From assembly GCF_016097555.1 (NCBI RefSeq), contig NC_054706.1:72742380-72806379 (forward strand): 64,000 nucleotides of DNA, read 5' to 3'. Below are positions 33,419 to 44,960 of this stretch, piece after piece. The notes below the pieces were generated by a model. The model saw only the letters and a list, made by a program, of their open reading frames with translations. It was not told the origin of the DNA and did not search any database. The position numbers and the translations under genes were made by a program. Within the stretch, counting starts at the first letter, position 1. Each line of letters opens with the position of its first letter. The stretch is from Gigantopelta aegis. Its lineage: Eukaryota > Mollusca > Gastropoda > Neomphalida > Peltospiridae.

Positions 33419-34368
33419 CAGATGATTCGTCCTCTGGACAATTCGTCCACTATAATTTTTATAGTTACATTTAGAACTTCCTCTACGCGTGCAGTCTCTG
33501 TGTATTTCCCTGTACCCACCTGGCATCCTCATCCTCTACCGCTAGTAAAGCTGGTCTGACCTACGGCACTAACTAACGACCGCCGGCAACTGGTAGGGGT
33601 GCATAGTAGGTAGTTACAATTAAGTGCCTCTTAACAATGCCAGAAGTAACTACTGAACACTCCTCTCGAAGTGGTCAGACTAAGCCCACAGCTAAAAGCT
33701 GATGGGGAATGGCAGGTGTGTGGCACAAATAGCCACAAGAGACAAGCACCTGTCGCGGTTGGAGAGACAAGGACTGGGATGTGGAGGTGGACAGTGAAAG
33801 AAGTTGAAAGATAGGAGGAATTGCCAGATTGGGAAGAAATGAGATCGAATTCAAAAAGTAGAGAAAGGAAAGAGGGCAGTGAGTAAAAAAAAATATAAAA
33901 AAATAATAATAATAATAAAATTTAGAACTTGGCTGGAACTTGGTAGCGAAATGGAGATAATATCGTTGTTTATTGGTTGGTTACTTCGAATGACGTCACG
34001 TTATGGCATTTTTGACATAAATGACGAAATTTTGGTTTAGTTACTAGCTTTGTTTTCTAAATAGTATGTCAGAATTATAGGTGTAATTGATGAGCAATTT
34101 GAATAACAACATATCAATAAAGTACTAGGCCTTAATGGATAGAGACAATAACAAGTTGATAGTGCCACTAAAATTTAATTCGTTTCATATACTATAGTAG
34201 TTTACCACAAAACGAAAATAATTGACCATTTCAATGGCTAAGAAATATCATTTTAGATTTATTGGTCTAAATGTTGTAATCGAGTGGACGAACTGTCCGA
34301 GGTGGGTGGACGAATTGTACGTTGGACGAATCGTCTGTGGACGAAACGTCCAGTGGACGAATCGTCTG
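33419..34368. mobile_element. TIR element with GGACGAAT-type terminal repeats
   Basis: The left end CAGATGATTCGTCCTC and the right end (reverse complement) CAGACGATTCGTCCAC form inverted repeats. At the right end the motif GGACGAA is repeated five times in 34284-34367. The ~950-bp interior has no transposase; it holds a more GC-rich block (33480-33860) and an A-rich (AAT)n stretch at 33885-33920 that looks like the tail of another insertion. Confidence 0.65.
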
Positions 34369-34504
34369 GAAAGCTAATTAACATGAGGTTAAAAACAATA
34401 CAAAACCTGCTGTGATCACACATCTAACAGAACAGTACATACCGTTATCTTTCGATTTTCTTATTTGAACACTGATAATTAGTCTAAGCATACGCTTTAC
34501 CACA

Positions 34505-34505
34505 G

Positions 34506-34576
<71 letters not shown>
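34505..34576 (+). repeat. (TAA)n microsatellite
   Basis: About 24 uninterrupted TAA units. The ORF that translates as poly-Tyr on the minus strand is an artefact of it. Confidence 0.95.
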
Positions 34577-34579
<3 letters not shown>

Positions 34580-34654
34580 TCTGACAAAATAAACAATCTA
34601 ATTCACTAAAAATCAAAATACGCATTATTATATATGTTTAGATATTTTTGACAA

Positions 34655-34760
34655 TCAAGAATAAGAATAAGAATAATTTATTTGCATAACACCCAAATAT
34701 GGGCAGAGCAAAAATAACAATATAATATACATTTATCTGCAGTAACAATAACATAAATAT
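34655..34760 (-). mobile_element. LINE 3' tail with (ATTCTT)n end, probable
   Basis: On the minus strand GTGTTATGCAAATAAAT is followed by TATTCTTATTCTTATTC. An AATAAA-like signal plus a short tandem end is typical for 3' ends of CR1/L2/RTE-type LINEs. No coding part is present. Confidence 0.45.
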
Positions 34761-35698
34761 ACATTAATTACATGAACAAACATCTGAATCAACAAATACA
34801 TATATGTAATTTAATCAAAGAAGAACATTACAAAATAAAGGCAGGTGCGTCTTGCCTAAAGATCGAAAGTAAGTCTACAACAAATCAATGGTTGACCAAA
34901 ATTATTTGCCATGCCCAGTTTTTGGTCGTCTTAAGCAATCTTTAGTAATGTTTTTATTGAAAAGAAACCAACATTCCTCAGAAAGCTAGTTAAGGTATAA
35001 AATTAAGCTACACAGAGTAAATATATTCGAAGCATACAATGATATTTTTGTTATTTAACGACGAATATTTGAAAAACTTCGGGTTCCAGACTTCACGACG
35101 AGCAACGTTGACATTCGCGAACGTTTTGATAGCTCAAGTGTATTAAACTGTCTGATAACTCTTTGGAAAGACTTTCGACAGTGATACCAAAGCCATTTAT
35201 TAATAAATATATTTCCTTAATTTTTTTTTTTAGCAATAAGTTGTACCATATCATGGCATATGGCATATGATAGGGAAAGACAAAATCACGAATATGATAG
35301 AAAGAATATTCTATATTTTTCAGTTACGGTATAAAAAACACAATTTATTCCAATCAGTTAACAAAAAAAACACGAAAACAATGTGGAGGTAAAGTAGTCT
35401 GGAGGGACGTAGTGAGTGGTTAAGAAAAGTATTGCCTTAAATTCTTAATGTGCCTGTGCACTAGACGTAAAGCAAATCCATTCTAATAAACAAAGGTGTT
35501 AGTTTCCCAATAATGGAACTCGGAACTTTAACCATTTTAACTAAACTGGTTTTTGTCTCGTCTTTACAAAGTAAAATGTACATATTACTTTTCCGACCGC
35601 TGCTGAGACAGTGTCAAATTGTGTATTAATGTTTGCACTTTGTTTATAGTTGAATCCAAAATGTTTTATGACAAAAACATTTTTGGGGTATAGTTGCA

Positions 35699-35765
35699 TT
35701 TGCAATATTTACAAAAACTGGAATTGCACAGAATGTGGAATTCCAGTTTTTGTAAATATTGCAAA
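35699..35765. repeat. Perfect hairpin, 27-bp arms
   Basis: Arms 35699-35725 (TTTGCAATATTTACAA...) and 35739-35765 are exact reverse complements, with a 13-base loop GCACAGAATGTGG. It lies 490 bases upstream of the TPR gene's first visible exon. Confidence 0.9.
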
Positions 35766-36252
35766 GCATAGTACTATTGTTACTTGTTTTAATTTTAAAT
35801 GACATCAATATTCTGTTTTTAGCTTGCTAAATATTTTTCAATGTGAAAGTGGTATTAAATTTTATTTGTTTTTATGATTACTGACTAATTTCGCTGTTTA
35901 TGAAAAAATACTGTATATAAATAATTTACCATTTACAAAATATAAAGTGAAATTATGTTTTATTTATTGTGTACAAAGCCATAATTATGGTACAGGTAGT
36001 AACTGTCGTCAACCTTAATGTCTAGCCTAGAATCCACTAGTTACATGCTAGAATACTGTGCATCTTAACATTACACAGTCCTTTGAAAATGTTACCAATA
36101 ATTTAAGTTGTGTGGATCTCGCAAGTCATGTAAGTACATGTATGATCTATATTTCGTTAGTGCATTAAATGAAGGACATAAGCCTATGTTACATGACTGT
36201 AGCAGGTCATGCAAATTCAAATGGATTACCAGTATCTGAATATTTTTTTCAG

Positions 36253-36346
36253 GCAGGGGTCTTAAGATGAACCCCTCGGGTGGCCCTGATTTTGCCCAGC
36301 GACAGGAGAGGAAGCTGCGGATTGTACCCTACTGGGATGACCTCTT
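36253..36346 (+). CDS. TPR gene exon a, with probable start codon
   Basis: Acceptor TTTTTTTCAG ends at 36252 and donor GTGAGT starts at 36347. ATG at 36267-36269. The 14 bases before it are also open in frame, so an upstream coding exon is not excluded. Encodes MNPSGGPDFAQRQERKLRIV and PYWDDLL. The acceptor implies at least one upstream exon, probably 5' UTR. Confidence 0.7.
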
Positions 36347-39300
36347 GTGAGTTTTACTTCATCTTGTAAATGTAAACAAGACTGCGTTTGACAAATGTTT
36401 GAAATGTCACAGAAGTATTGGCTAGTACCCAATGTTACAGTAATACAGTTGATAATTTCTGCTAGCCCAGACCAATGATTCTCTACTCGGGACGGAGGTC
36501 TAGTGGATTTGTCGAAACTGTGGTTAAACTGACTTGAAATATTATGACTTGTTGGAAAGATGAGGTCAGGGATGTGGAGGTAATACTGGGAACATAAGAT
36601 AGAGTAAAGGTTAACTTTATAATAAAACAAGCATTCCGAGAGTATTGCTTAAAACCAATACATGTCCCTTACTGGGCGTAACATATTTTTAAAACCAGAA
36701 AGTGGGAAATCGCCATGAGTCAACCTTGTTCTCTCACAGTACATGATAAAGCTATACACAAACTTTCAGCTCAGTATCTGCATTGAAGAAAAAAGTCAAG
36801 GAAAACTAATTTTCGTATCTCCTAGGTTCAAGGGCCATAACTGTCAAAAATGGGTAAATTGCCATGAAAGTCAAACTTGTTCCGTAACAGTACATGATAA
36901 AGCTACACATAAAATTCAAGGCATTGTGAAAAAATATCCAGAAAAGTATATGTGTGACAGACAGACCTAGTCTGGTATTGTGATATTTCTCTCTTACTTT
37001 TATAAAAGATCATTTTCATTTGAAATTATACATTTTAGACATTAATTATTCACCACTCTTCCATACACTTTTGGAAAAATGTTGGTATCAACTTTTGTTT
37101 GTTCATGAATATACCTTTGTCTTACGCTCATTGGGCTATTTCTCGCTCCAGCCAGTACACCACAACTGGTATATCAAAGACTGTGGTATGTGCTATCCTG
37201 TCTGTGGGATGGTGCTTATAAAAGATCCCTTGCTTTTAATGAAAAAATTTAGTGAGTTTCGTGTTTAAGACTATATGTCAAAATTACCAAATGTTTGACA
37301 TCCAATAGCTGATGATTAATAAATCAGTGTGCTCGGATGGTGGTGTTAAACAAAATAAACAAACAAATACCTTTGTCGCACTTGATGACCGATTTTTTTT
37401 GTTGTGCTTGTTGTCATTACACATTCATTCATAGTTATTTTAGTAATATCTATTGCCAATATTGGTATAATGTGTGAATTGTTTTAAATGGTTATTTGAA
37501 TTTTCTTTTCAGAAATCAGAGAGAACCTCATATTGACAAGGTGTGTATTTTAAAATGCATTTTGATTATATAAACTATATGTACCACAAATATTTCTTTC
37601 CAAAAGAAGAGAGTCGGCTTATACATGGAGGCAACAAATTGGAGCATAAACTTCTGATCAAAAATACTCCCGACCGTGACATAAATTTTGATCAGACCCT
37701 TAGCCTTTCACAGATTATGTAACAATAATTTGTGCACAGTATAAATAAAACACCCCATCATGCAATATTATGCAGTTTTTTGTTCTTGAATGCATTATAA
37801 GTTTGATGAATAATAATAAAAAATTACTTGTTTTATTGTCATTTCAATGGTAAAAACTTATTCTTTCCAACTGTCCGCCATCTTTGTTTGACCTGTGCTG
37901 GGACCAGTCTTTTATATAGCAAATTTAAAGGATGGGACAATTAAGGCATTTGGCCTGGTATGCATATTCAACGATATATAATGCACATTATTGCTTAATA
38001 TCAACAAGTATAATCGTATAGTTAATTAATAAAACGGTTAAATGTGACGGCTATTATATATAACGGGCGCCCTCTGGTGAGCTGGTGGTTACGTAATACT
38101 TAACGCGTAACGTCAGGAATGAGCCTTAGAACTAGAGAAACACAATCTACCTGGTTTTTGAGGGATGATAAATAGTCATACATTGCAATGTTCTGTAATA
38201 ATACACATCCCAGTAAGCCAGCAATAAGTATATCCAGCACTATATATATTATTTTTCAATACAAAATAAAATACCATTGTCAAAGTGGTTACACAACAAG
38301 TCAAAATAATTAACAATGTTTTGTCCATGCATTAACCTACATATTCCTACATATTGAAATGATACACGGAGTGTTTTCTTAGTTAATTGGTCTATGCTGT
38401 TAGTTGCTTCTACCTGTGATTCCTGATTGGCAGGTGTGTATTTGATTGGTAACCAGACGAGCCAATTAATTGACACAAACATACATACCGGTATTGTGGA
38501 ATATTACCTGTCGCCCCTAAAATGGTAATGGACATGGTTTATTACTATAAATAGTTCCGTTAAACTATTGATTAAGTAGACTTTTTCATCTAAAACCACA
38601 GAACTGACCAATTACGTAGTCCCAAAGAAAAGAAAATTATCACTTGGGTATTGTGGGTTGTCGTTTTGGCTCCAACATAGCTTATCAATAAGCCTAATAG
38701 TGTACAATTTTCCTTTGGATTATTTCAGAGAAAAATACTATAACCCCATTTTGTTCCGTTAATGCAACTTGAAATATATTTAGCTAAATAGTTTATTATA
38801 TTATTACGTCATTTATGCTGTTTTACAAGTCAGGTTGATCAAAGAGAAGCGCCATGTCAAAAATTACTGCTTTTGTTTACACTGTACATACAGGAGATGG
38901 TCAGGAGCTGACGTCACTTCGCCCCAAGCTATCCCACCAGACGTCACAAAAACAAAACAAAATGGCTGCCCCCAGTTAGCAGGAATAATCATGGTTTTTT
39001 TTATTAACTCTAAAATTACGCGTTTTTCATTTGTTAAAGTGTCGGTATGTGTTGGTGGTACGGGTATGCATCTTTCCAACACATAAGGCTCTTGTTTGAG
39101 TTGACCCTACCTTTAAGATACAAAACGGTGTTTTTGCTTCAAACAAGTATTATATTTCTAATATTATTGTTTTGTTGGGAGGGTGCATTAAACTGTAGAG
39201 TAATGCCATAAATAAATTAAGCTCATTATTAACATTACCGACTAAAAAAAACATAACATGAATTTCAGAACAATAATTACTCCCACTATTGTCACATGAC

Positions 39301-42089
39301 CATACCATATACAGTGAAAAGCTGCAGTCACGGACCGCATGATCTTTTGTTTCTGTGTGTGTAGTGGGTGATTAAACATGCCTAATGATTTTACTTTTTG
39401 CTGTCCAGTGAATAAATTAATTACTTGTGTGCAGTGATATGTTGTTACAGCTTGAATTATTTATTTTTCTGTTATGCTTTATCAGTTCTAAATTATTTTT
39501 CACGGCATGGTAGATGTTAGCATTGCCGCATTGATTGCAATCGCGATTACCGTGTTTGTAATAATTAAAGGGAAAACAAATATAATGAACAAGTTGACAG
39601 TATTATTGAAATCGATACAACATACAGCTGGACAAAAGATGACTTCGGTTTATACACAAGGCCGATGAGTTTGTACTAGATATTTAGGGTCAAACTAAGA
39701 GGTCGACTTATCCAAGGAGTCGGCTAATACACAGCAATATACGGTAGTTTATTGTAGTAGCCTTAGTTTCTGATTGACTAAAACTAGCATGTCATGAAAC
39801 ATAAAACTGTACCCATACTACAAACAGTTAGTGGATGTTATACATGGCATAAACCAGTAATTGTAAGATGAACTTATTGGTTTCTTCAGTTTTTTAAGTT
39901 AATTTTTAATTTAATGAAATTTTCAGAACCCTTGTGAAGTTAAATTGTAATAGTAACTTTTGGACAATAAATTATTTCTTTGTTTTAAAATTTTGCTTTT
40001 GTTTAGGTTCGTCTCTTGATTTTAATGCAAGATCTGAAGGATGAGGGCAATCAGCTGTTTCGTGAGAGCCAGTACAGTCAGGCTCTGACGCACTACTGCC
40101 ATGCCGTCTTCCTCACCAGCATGCTGGAGAATCGTTTCTATCACGACGTTGACCCGGAGTTCCTGTCCACTCTCTACTCGAACCGGGCTATCTGCTGTCT
40201 GAAGCTCGTAAGTGGTTGGTCATACACAAACACAAGTAAACAGTTTTAAGGAAGAAGAGTAATTATTTTTTTATTCCTGCACTTGGTCAGAAAGAAAGAA
40301 ATGTTTTATTTAACGACGCACTCAACACATTTTATTTACGGTTATATGGTATCAAACATATGATTAAGGACCACAAAGATAATGAGAGAGGAAACCCGCT
40401 GTCGCCACTTCATGAGCTACTCTTTTTCGTTTATCAGCGTGGGATCTTTTATATGCACTTTTCCACAAACAGAGTAGTACATACCACGGCCTTTGATATA
40501 TCAGTCATGGTGCACTGGCTGGAACAAGAAATAGCCCAATATGGGCCCACCGATAAGGATCGATCCCAGACCAACCGCGCATCAAGCAAGCACTGGGCTA
40601 TGTCCCGTCCCATGCCACTTAGTCAGGCAAAGTAGTGTAGACATATTGCCTTGTGTGATTTATATTTAAGTAAAGTATTTCTTTTCATGCATTAACCTAA
40701 CTAGCACAATCTGTTTTGGATCGATCCCTGTCTGTAGGCCCATTGGGCTATTTCTCTTCCAACCAGTGCACCACAACTGGTATATCAAAGGCTGTGGTAT
40801 GTGTTGTCCTGTCTGTGGGATGTTGCATATAAAAGATCCCTTGCTACTAATGGAAAAATGTAGCATGTTTCCTCGCTAAGAATATATGTCAAAATTATCA
40901 AATGTTTGACATCCATTAGCCGATGATTAATAAAATCGGTGTGCTCTAGTGGTGTCGTTAAGCAAAAGAAACTTTTAACCTGACTAGTCGCCTAGTGCAT
41001 TTTCGAAAAAATTGAATCTTTCATGGATCATTTTCGATACACCTTGGCTTCTGGATGAAACAAAATTGCATACATTTATTGCCAAAATAAAATGTATATA
41101 TTTGTGTCTGTATATGTGTATGAGTCATTAATGTCCTGGAATCTGAGGTTCATGATGCTGGCTGTTTACCATAGTTATAGATGATGAGTTCACAAAATTA
41201 GCATTCCGCCTTGAGCCAGCATAGCTGGATGAGTTCTGTTTTCCCCAATATGTCACAGATTTTGCAAACCTCACCATTTAAATGAGAGCTATTGATTAGC
41301 ATGTGAATACATATATGGTATCAATATTGTATTATCCTAAATGGCTCCCGTAATCTAATTTAAGGGAACAATAACCATAAACATGCCGTTTCTGTTTTAA
41401 GAATGCTGGAAAAATTCCAATGCAAAATTGCAATTGAAAATTTCTTGTTTGAACATTACTAGTGCACCTGAAGGTGCTTGAATAAAATCATGTGATTAAA
41501 ATATTGTACCTTTTACGAAATGTGGATTTCAAGTGAAATTATGGCAAGATATGTTATATTTATTGTGTACGAAGCCACTAGTGTATATAATGTGTGTGAA
41601 TTTAAAGCTTTAACAAATTGTAAACAAAACCTGGATTTACAATCCTATTTTACAGGAGATGTACGACAGGGCGGTTGACGACTGTAATAGTGGTGAGTGC
41701 ATTAATACACTTGGAACTATTTAACCAGAGATTAAACATAATCATAGTTTAAAGTATACTGATTACATTATGATTTTATTTTATGTATATATATTAAAAG
41801 CAAAATTGTATTTTGTAACTTTATTTGTATCATTAAACTTCAGCTATTTTTTGTCAAAATAAAAGTAAAGGAGTTTAATAACAATTATAATAAAATAAAA
41901 CAACTTTTACAGGGAATTCTACATTTTAGCAATTAATTATAAACACAACTGGATTTTTGCATTGCAGCCATCAAACTTCAGCCAAACAATGTGAAGGCAT
42001 ATTACAGAAAGGTGCAGGCTCTGAGAGCTCAAAAGAAATACAAGGAGGCACTTGATACAGCTTTAGCAGCCAATGAGAAAAGTCCATTA
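36253..42089 (+). CDS. TPR-domain protein, N-terminal part (gene incomplete at 3' end), possibly ZC3H7-like
   Basis: Five exons (36253-36346, 37513-37540, 40007-40207, 41656-41692 and 41968-42089) join in consistent phases. From the ATG at 36267 they give 156 codons. The start is MNPSGGPDFAQRQERKLRIV. From codon ~47 there are helix pairs typical of tetratricopeptide repeats: LKDEGNQLFRESQYSQALTH (repeat 1), LYSNRAICCLKLEMYDRAVD (repeat 2), NNVKAYYRKVQALRAQKKYK (repeat 3). An 'EGN-LF-RE' first repeat with a long spacer before 'NRA-CC' resembles the three-TPR N-terminus of the CCCH zinc-finger proteins ZC3H7A/B, but this is from memory and not certain. TPRs bind partner proteins; no other domain is seen. 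The last exon ends with a good donor (GTAAGT at 42090), so the gene goes on, but I found no convincing next exon before the window ends. Confidence 0.75.
36730..36970 (+). repeat. Interspersed mollusc-type repeat with two similar halves
   Basis: The block ACAGTACATGATAAAGC occurs twice (36738 and 36888), each with a nearby CAAGG-CATAACTGTCAAAAA-like segment. A related GGACCATAACTCTG appears at 19197. The 75-codon ORF here is probably accidental. Confidence 0.45.
37128..37362 (+). mobile_element. SINE, body and tail type B, head truncated
   Basis: Starts at CATTGGGCTATTTCTCG, continues GTATATCAAAGACTGTG, ATAAAAGATCCCTTGC, then tail B (AATGTTTGACATCCAAT, GTGCTCGGATGGTG). TPR gene intron between exons a and b. 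Confidence 0.8.
37513..37540 (+). CDS. TPR gene exon b, 28-nt micro-exon
   Basis: Acceptor CTTTTCAG ends at 37512 and donor GTGTGT starts at 37541. It adds (L)NQREPHIDK and restores phase 0 for the next exon. The exon is very short, but both splice sites and the phase fit. Confidence 0.65.
37929..39112 (+). mobile_element. TTAA-flanked TIR element without ORF, copy 1
   Basis: Bounded by TTAA at 37925-37928 and 39113-39116. Ends are AGGATGGGACAATT and (reverse complement) AGGTAGGGTCAACTC. No transposase is present. A second copy in the same orientation is at 45481-46720; the two share long nearly identical stretches. TTAA target sites suggest piggyBac-type mobilisation; that is inferred from the flanks. 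Confidence 0.8.
40007..40207 (+). CDS. TPR gene exon c, first and second TPR
   Basis: Acceptor TTTGTTTAG ends at 40006 and donor GTAAGT starts at 40208; 67 codons. Clear codon bias compared with the flanks. Encodes VRLLILMQDLKDEGNQLFRE, SQYSQALTHYCHAVFLTSML, and LSTLYSNRAICCLKL. Confidence 0.9.
40287..40618 (-). mobile_element. SINE, full length with head, body and tail type A
   Basis: Tail A on + (GAAATGTTTTATTTAACG, GGTTATATGGTATCAAAC), body (GGGATCTTTTATATGC), head (GATCGATCCCAGACC, AACCGCGCATCAAGC, GCACTGGGCTATGTCCC). It is inserted only ~80 bases after TPR gene exon c. Confidence 0.85.
40711..40975 (+). mobile_element. SINE, partial head, body, tail type B
   Basis: Head remnant (TTTTGGATCGATCCC), body (GGCTGTGGTATGTGTTG, ATATAAAAGATCCC), tail B (TTTGACATCCATTAGCC, GTGCTCTAGTGGTGTC, GTTAAGCAAAAG). 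It lies in opposite orientation to the SINE at 40287-40618, ~90 bases away. Confidence 0.85.
41656..41692 (+). CDS. TPR gene exon d
   Basis: Acceptor TTTTACAG ends at 41655 and donor GTGAGT starts at 41693; 37 nt. Encodes EMYDRAVDDCNS plus the first base of Ala. This is the second helix of TPR 2. Confidence 0.85.
41968..42089 (+). CDS. TPR gene exon e, third TPR
   Basis: Acceptor GCATTGCAG ends at 41967 and donor GTAAGT starts at 42090; 122 nt. Encodes AIKLQPNNVKAYYRKVQALR and AQKKYKEALDTALAANEKSP, with the typical TPR pattern A-YYRK-QAL-A-KKYKEAL. Confidence 0.9.
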
Positions 42090-42109
42090 GTAAGTCATAC
42101 TATTATCGA

Positions 42110-42470
42110 CATTCAAAATCCAAGATGGCGACCCTGACCTCTGAGACATTTTATACTTCTTTTCAAGTTCCACTTGGTCCTTTCATGGCTCTGACAAAGT
42201 GTTGTTATTGTTCAGGCAAATTTGAAATCCAAAATGGCCACCTTGGCCTCTGCTTGATTGAGACAATATTTGACAATATGGCCATGCAGATTTGAACCAA
42301 ACTTAGTACAAACAATACAGTCATGGCTCTGACCAAGTGTTGTTTTTCGCAATGATTTGAAATCTATGGCTACTCTAGCTGAGAGATTTTCAGCTTGTTC
42401 TCAATTTCCACCATATAGATTTCAACCACAGCTGGTACAAATATCCTCTGATGTCCTTGACCATCACCAG
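42110..42470 (+). repeat. Degenerate tandem repeat of 'CCAAGATGGC' type, ~110-150 bp unit
   Basis: AATCCAAGATGGCGACCC, AATCCAAAATGGCCACC and AATCTATGGCTACTC mark three unit starts, each followed by CTGACC/TGGCCTCTG and a CAAGTGTTGTT-like part. Confidence 0.5.
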
Positions 42471-42594
42471 TTTACATCTTCATTTATTCCTTAATTATGT
42501 CACAGGAATTCAAGGCATATGCTGTGATTGAAGTGGATCATTTATTGGTTTGGTTTACAATACATATGCTATGTAATGTTCAAAATACAACTCA

Positions 42595-42790
42595 TGTCCA
42601 GTTATCACAAGTGAAAATCTGCTTGGACAAGCAAAATATACCCCAATGGTTGTCCAGTGGACAAGTGAAAGAGTTCAATTCAGTGATATTTACACTTGAA
42701 TAAAACAACCACTTTAAAAAAAAAATATTTGCGAACAAGTTTCTAGATGTACTTGTCCAGTGGACTAGTGAAATGGTCTGCTTATTTTTA
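42595..42790. mobile_element. Small TIR element, GTCCAGTGGACAAGTG type
   Basis: Sequences GTCCAGTTATCACAAGTG, GTCCAGTGGACAAGTG and GTCCAGTGGACTAGTG bracket a short AT-rich centre. The palindromic motif occurs at both ends. No coding capacity. Confidence 0.45.
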
Positions 42791-43176
42791 TCACTGATGC
42801 ATATACACATCTTCATTTGTTCATTTGCTATGTTAACCTTCTGATTACTGGATTAATTTTTGACACAAGTCTCATTAGGGGATACAAATTTATACGTTTT
42901 ATTCACATATTTTCCCTTTTATAATACATAAAATTATGTTTATATGTGAATTGGTAAGTATTTTATAATTTTTATGATATTTTAGATCAGTTAATGTTGA
43001 TTAAAATTTAGCCTAATGTCCAGTATATATGGCCATTATTAGTCCCCTATTTTCACATGGTCTTGTTTATAAATTGTGCACTCGAGTAATTTTAGATTTT
43101 GCTCATTGTTTGTATTGATATTAATAAGTTAAAAATGTGAAATTGATTCTGTTTAATAAATCTTGAGTTTAAAAAT

Positions 43177-43281
43177 ATGGAATTTATAAAGCCTGTTTTT
43201 GACTTACATGCATATAACTACATGTATTTACAATTTAAACACTTGTGTTTAAGAAAAATAGGTATTGTAAATTTTGCCCAT
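43177..43281. mobile_element. Small palindromic MITE, copy 2
   Basis: GGAATTTATAAAGCCTG at the left and GGTATTGTAAATTTTG at the right, with TTTAAGAAAAATAGG before the right end. It matches the element at 11940-12036. Confidence 0.6.
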
Positions 43282-43509
43282 ATTATCAGTGAACTAATAT
43301 AGAAAAGTTTGGCCTATAACATTAAGCATGTACTTTTACATTTGGTGCTTTTTGACGGAGACTTTGTTTCATAGAATTGTATCTTATGCATTTGAAGACA
43401 GACTACTTTTTTAATTACTGTAATTGTTTCTTAGGACATCTTACTATTCAGGCCTTTAGATTGCAACAAAGTCAAGGTGATAAACGTTGTGCCTAAAATA
43501 TATATGCCC

Positions 43510-44390
43510 AAAATAATCACTCCCACATTAAGTACAAACACGCTGAACTCAAAATGATCACTCCCACATTAAGTACAAACACGCTGAACTCAAAATGATC
43601 ACTCCCACATTAAGTACAAACACGCTGAACTCAAAATGATCACTCCCACATTAAGTACAAACACGCTGAACTCAAAATGATCACTCCCACATTAAGTACA
43701 AACACGCTGAACTCAAAATGATCACTCCCACATTAAGTACAAACACGCTGACCTCGAAATGATCACTCCCACATTAAGTACAAACACGCTGACCTCGAAA
43801 TGATCACTCCCACATTAAGTACAAACACGCTGACCTCGAAATGATCACTCCCAATTTAAGTACAAACACGCTGACCTCGAAATGATCACTCCCACATTAA
43901 GTACAAACACGCTGACCTCGAAGTGATCACTCCCACATTAAGTACAAACACGCTGACCTCGAAGTGATCACTCCCACATTAAGTACAAACACGCTGACCT
44001 CGAAGTGATCACTCCCACATTAAGTACAAACACGCTGACCTCGAAGTGATCACTCCCACATTAAGTACAAACACGCTGACCTCGAAGTGATCACTCCCAC
44101 ATTAAGTACAAACACGCTGACCTCGAAGTGATCACTCCCACATTAAGTACAAACACGCTGACCTCGAAGTGATCACTCCCACATTAAGTACAAACACGCT
44201 GACCTCGAAGTGATCACTCCCACATTAAGTACAAACACGCTGAACTCGAAATAATCACTCCCACATTAAGTACAAACACGCTGAACTCGAAATAATCACT
44301 CCCACATTAAGTACAAACACGCTGAACTCGAAATAATCACTCCCACATTAAGTACAAACACGCTGAACTCAAAATATTTCACCTCAAAAC
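43510..44390 (+). repeat. 41-bp minisatellite, ~21 copies
   Basis: The unit is ATCACTCCCACATTAAG, TACAAACACGCTGA, (A/C)CTC(A/G)A(A/G)AT-type end. Variants occur in blocks: AACTCAAAATG (43540-43740), GACCTCGAAATG (43750-43900), GACCTCGAAGTG (43910-44220), then AACTCGAAATA (44240-44340). Adjacent copies are nearly identical, which indicates recent local expansion. Confidence 0.95.
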
Positions 44391-44832
44391 CACTGAAATG
44401 CTGAGTTTAATTACATTAAAATAATTTGAAATACATTTCTGAATATTGACACCTCTCCAGCAACTGTTAATGACAGTATAGAACTAAACCAACCTTCTTG
44501 TGCTTCGAAAAGACAAACATCCCCATTGTGCCCAAATTAGTGAGATCTAAAGCCCTGCTGTTATTTGATTTTATAAACTTTCCAAAATATTTCACCTGCA
44601 TCCATGTACATGGGGATGTTTAACTCGGGCGTAAATTTGGTTCAGAGATTTGTATAACTATGTAGCCCTGATTTGTCGGCAGCTCGTTGGTATGTACAGC
44701 ATTCATTGGAGGTTTGATTGATCATAGGACTGATCCTGTCTGTACAACCATAGGCCCTGGGTTATCTCTCAGTTCATCTGGACAGTGATTGATGAATGAC
44801 CGCGCGAGCCCTGTTGGCAATCATTGTCCACA

Positions 44833-44960
44833 CCGAAAATTCTTTCACAACTGTTTTTAGTTTTTTCGCAATTGGTGACTTTGATGAATGACAGCGCAAG
44901 CCCTGTTGGCAAAGTCACCAATTGAGAAAAAACTAAAAACAGTTGTGAAAGAATTTTCGG
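44833..44960. repeat. Long hairpin, 50-bp arms, 28-base loop
   Basis: Arms 44833-44882 (CCGAAAATTCTTTCAC...) and 44911-44960 are reverse complements with a single mismatch. The loop GATGAATGACAGCGCAAG... resembles a segment just upstream of the left arm (44787-44815, GATGAATGACCGCGCGAG). So the order is unit A, arm, unit A, inverted arm. Confidence 0.9.

Noticed and set aside
34378..34596. ORF with a long run of tyrosines
   Set aside because: It is the (TAA)n microsatellite read on the minus strand.
36743..36970. 75-codon ORF on + ending CDRQT
   Set aside because: It overlaps an interspersed repeat with two similar halves, has no domain and has no splice support.
43438..43480. Possible next exon of the TPR gene (acceptor TTTCTTAG at ~43434, donor GTGATA)
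   Set aside because: The peptide DILLFRPLDCNKVK has no TPR character and the donor is poor.
43510..44390. Regular direct repeats that might be taken for a CRISPR array
   Set aside because: The units are contiguous without unique spacers, and the window is eukaryotic.
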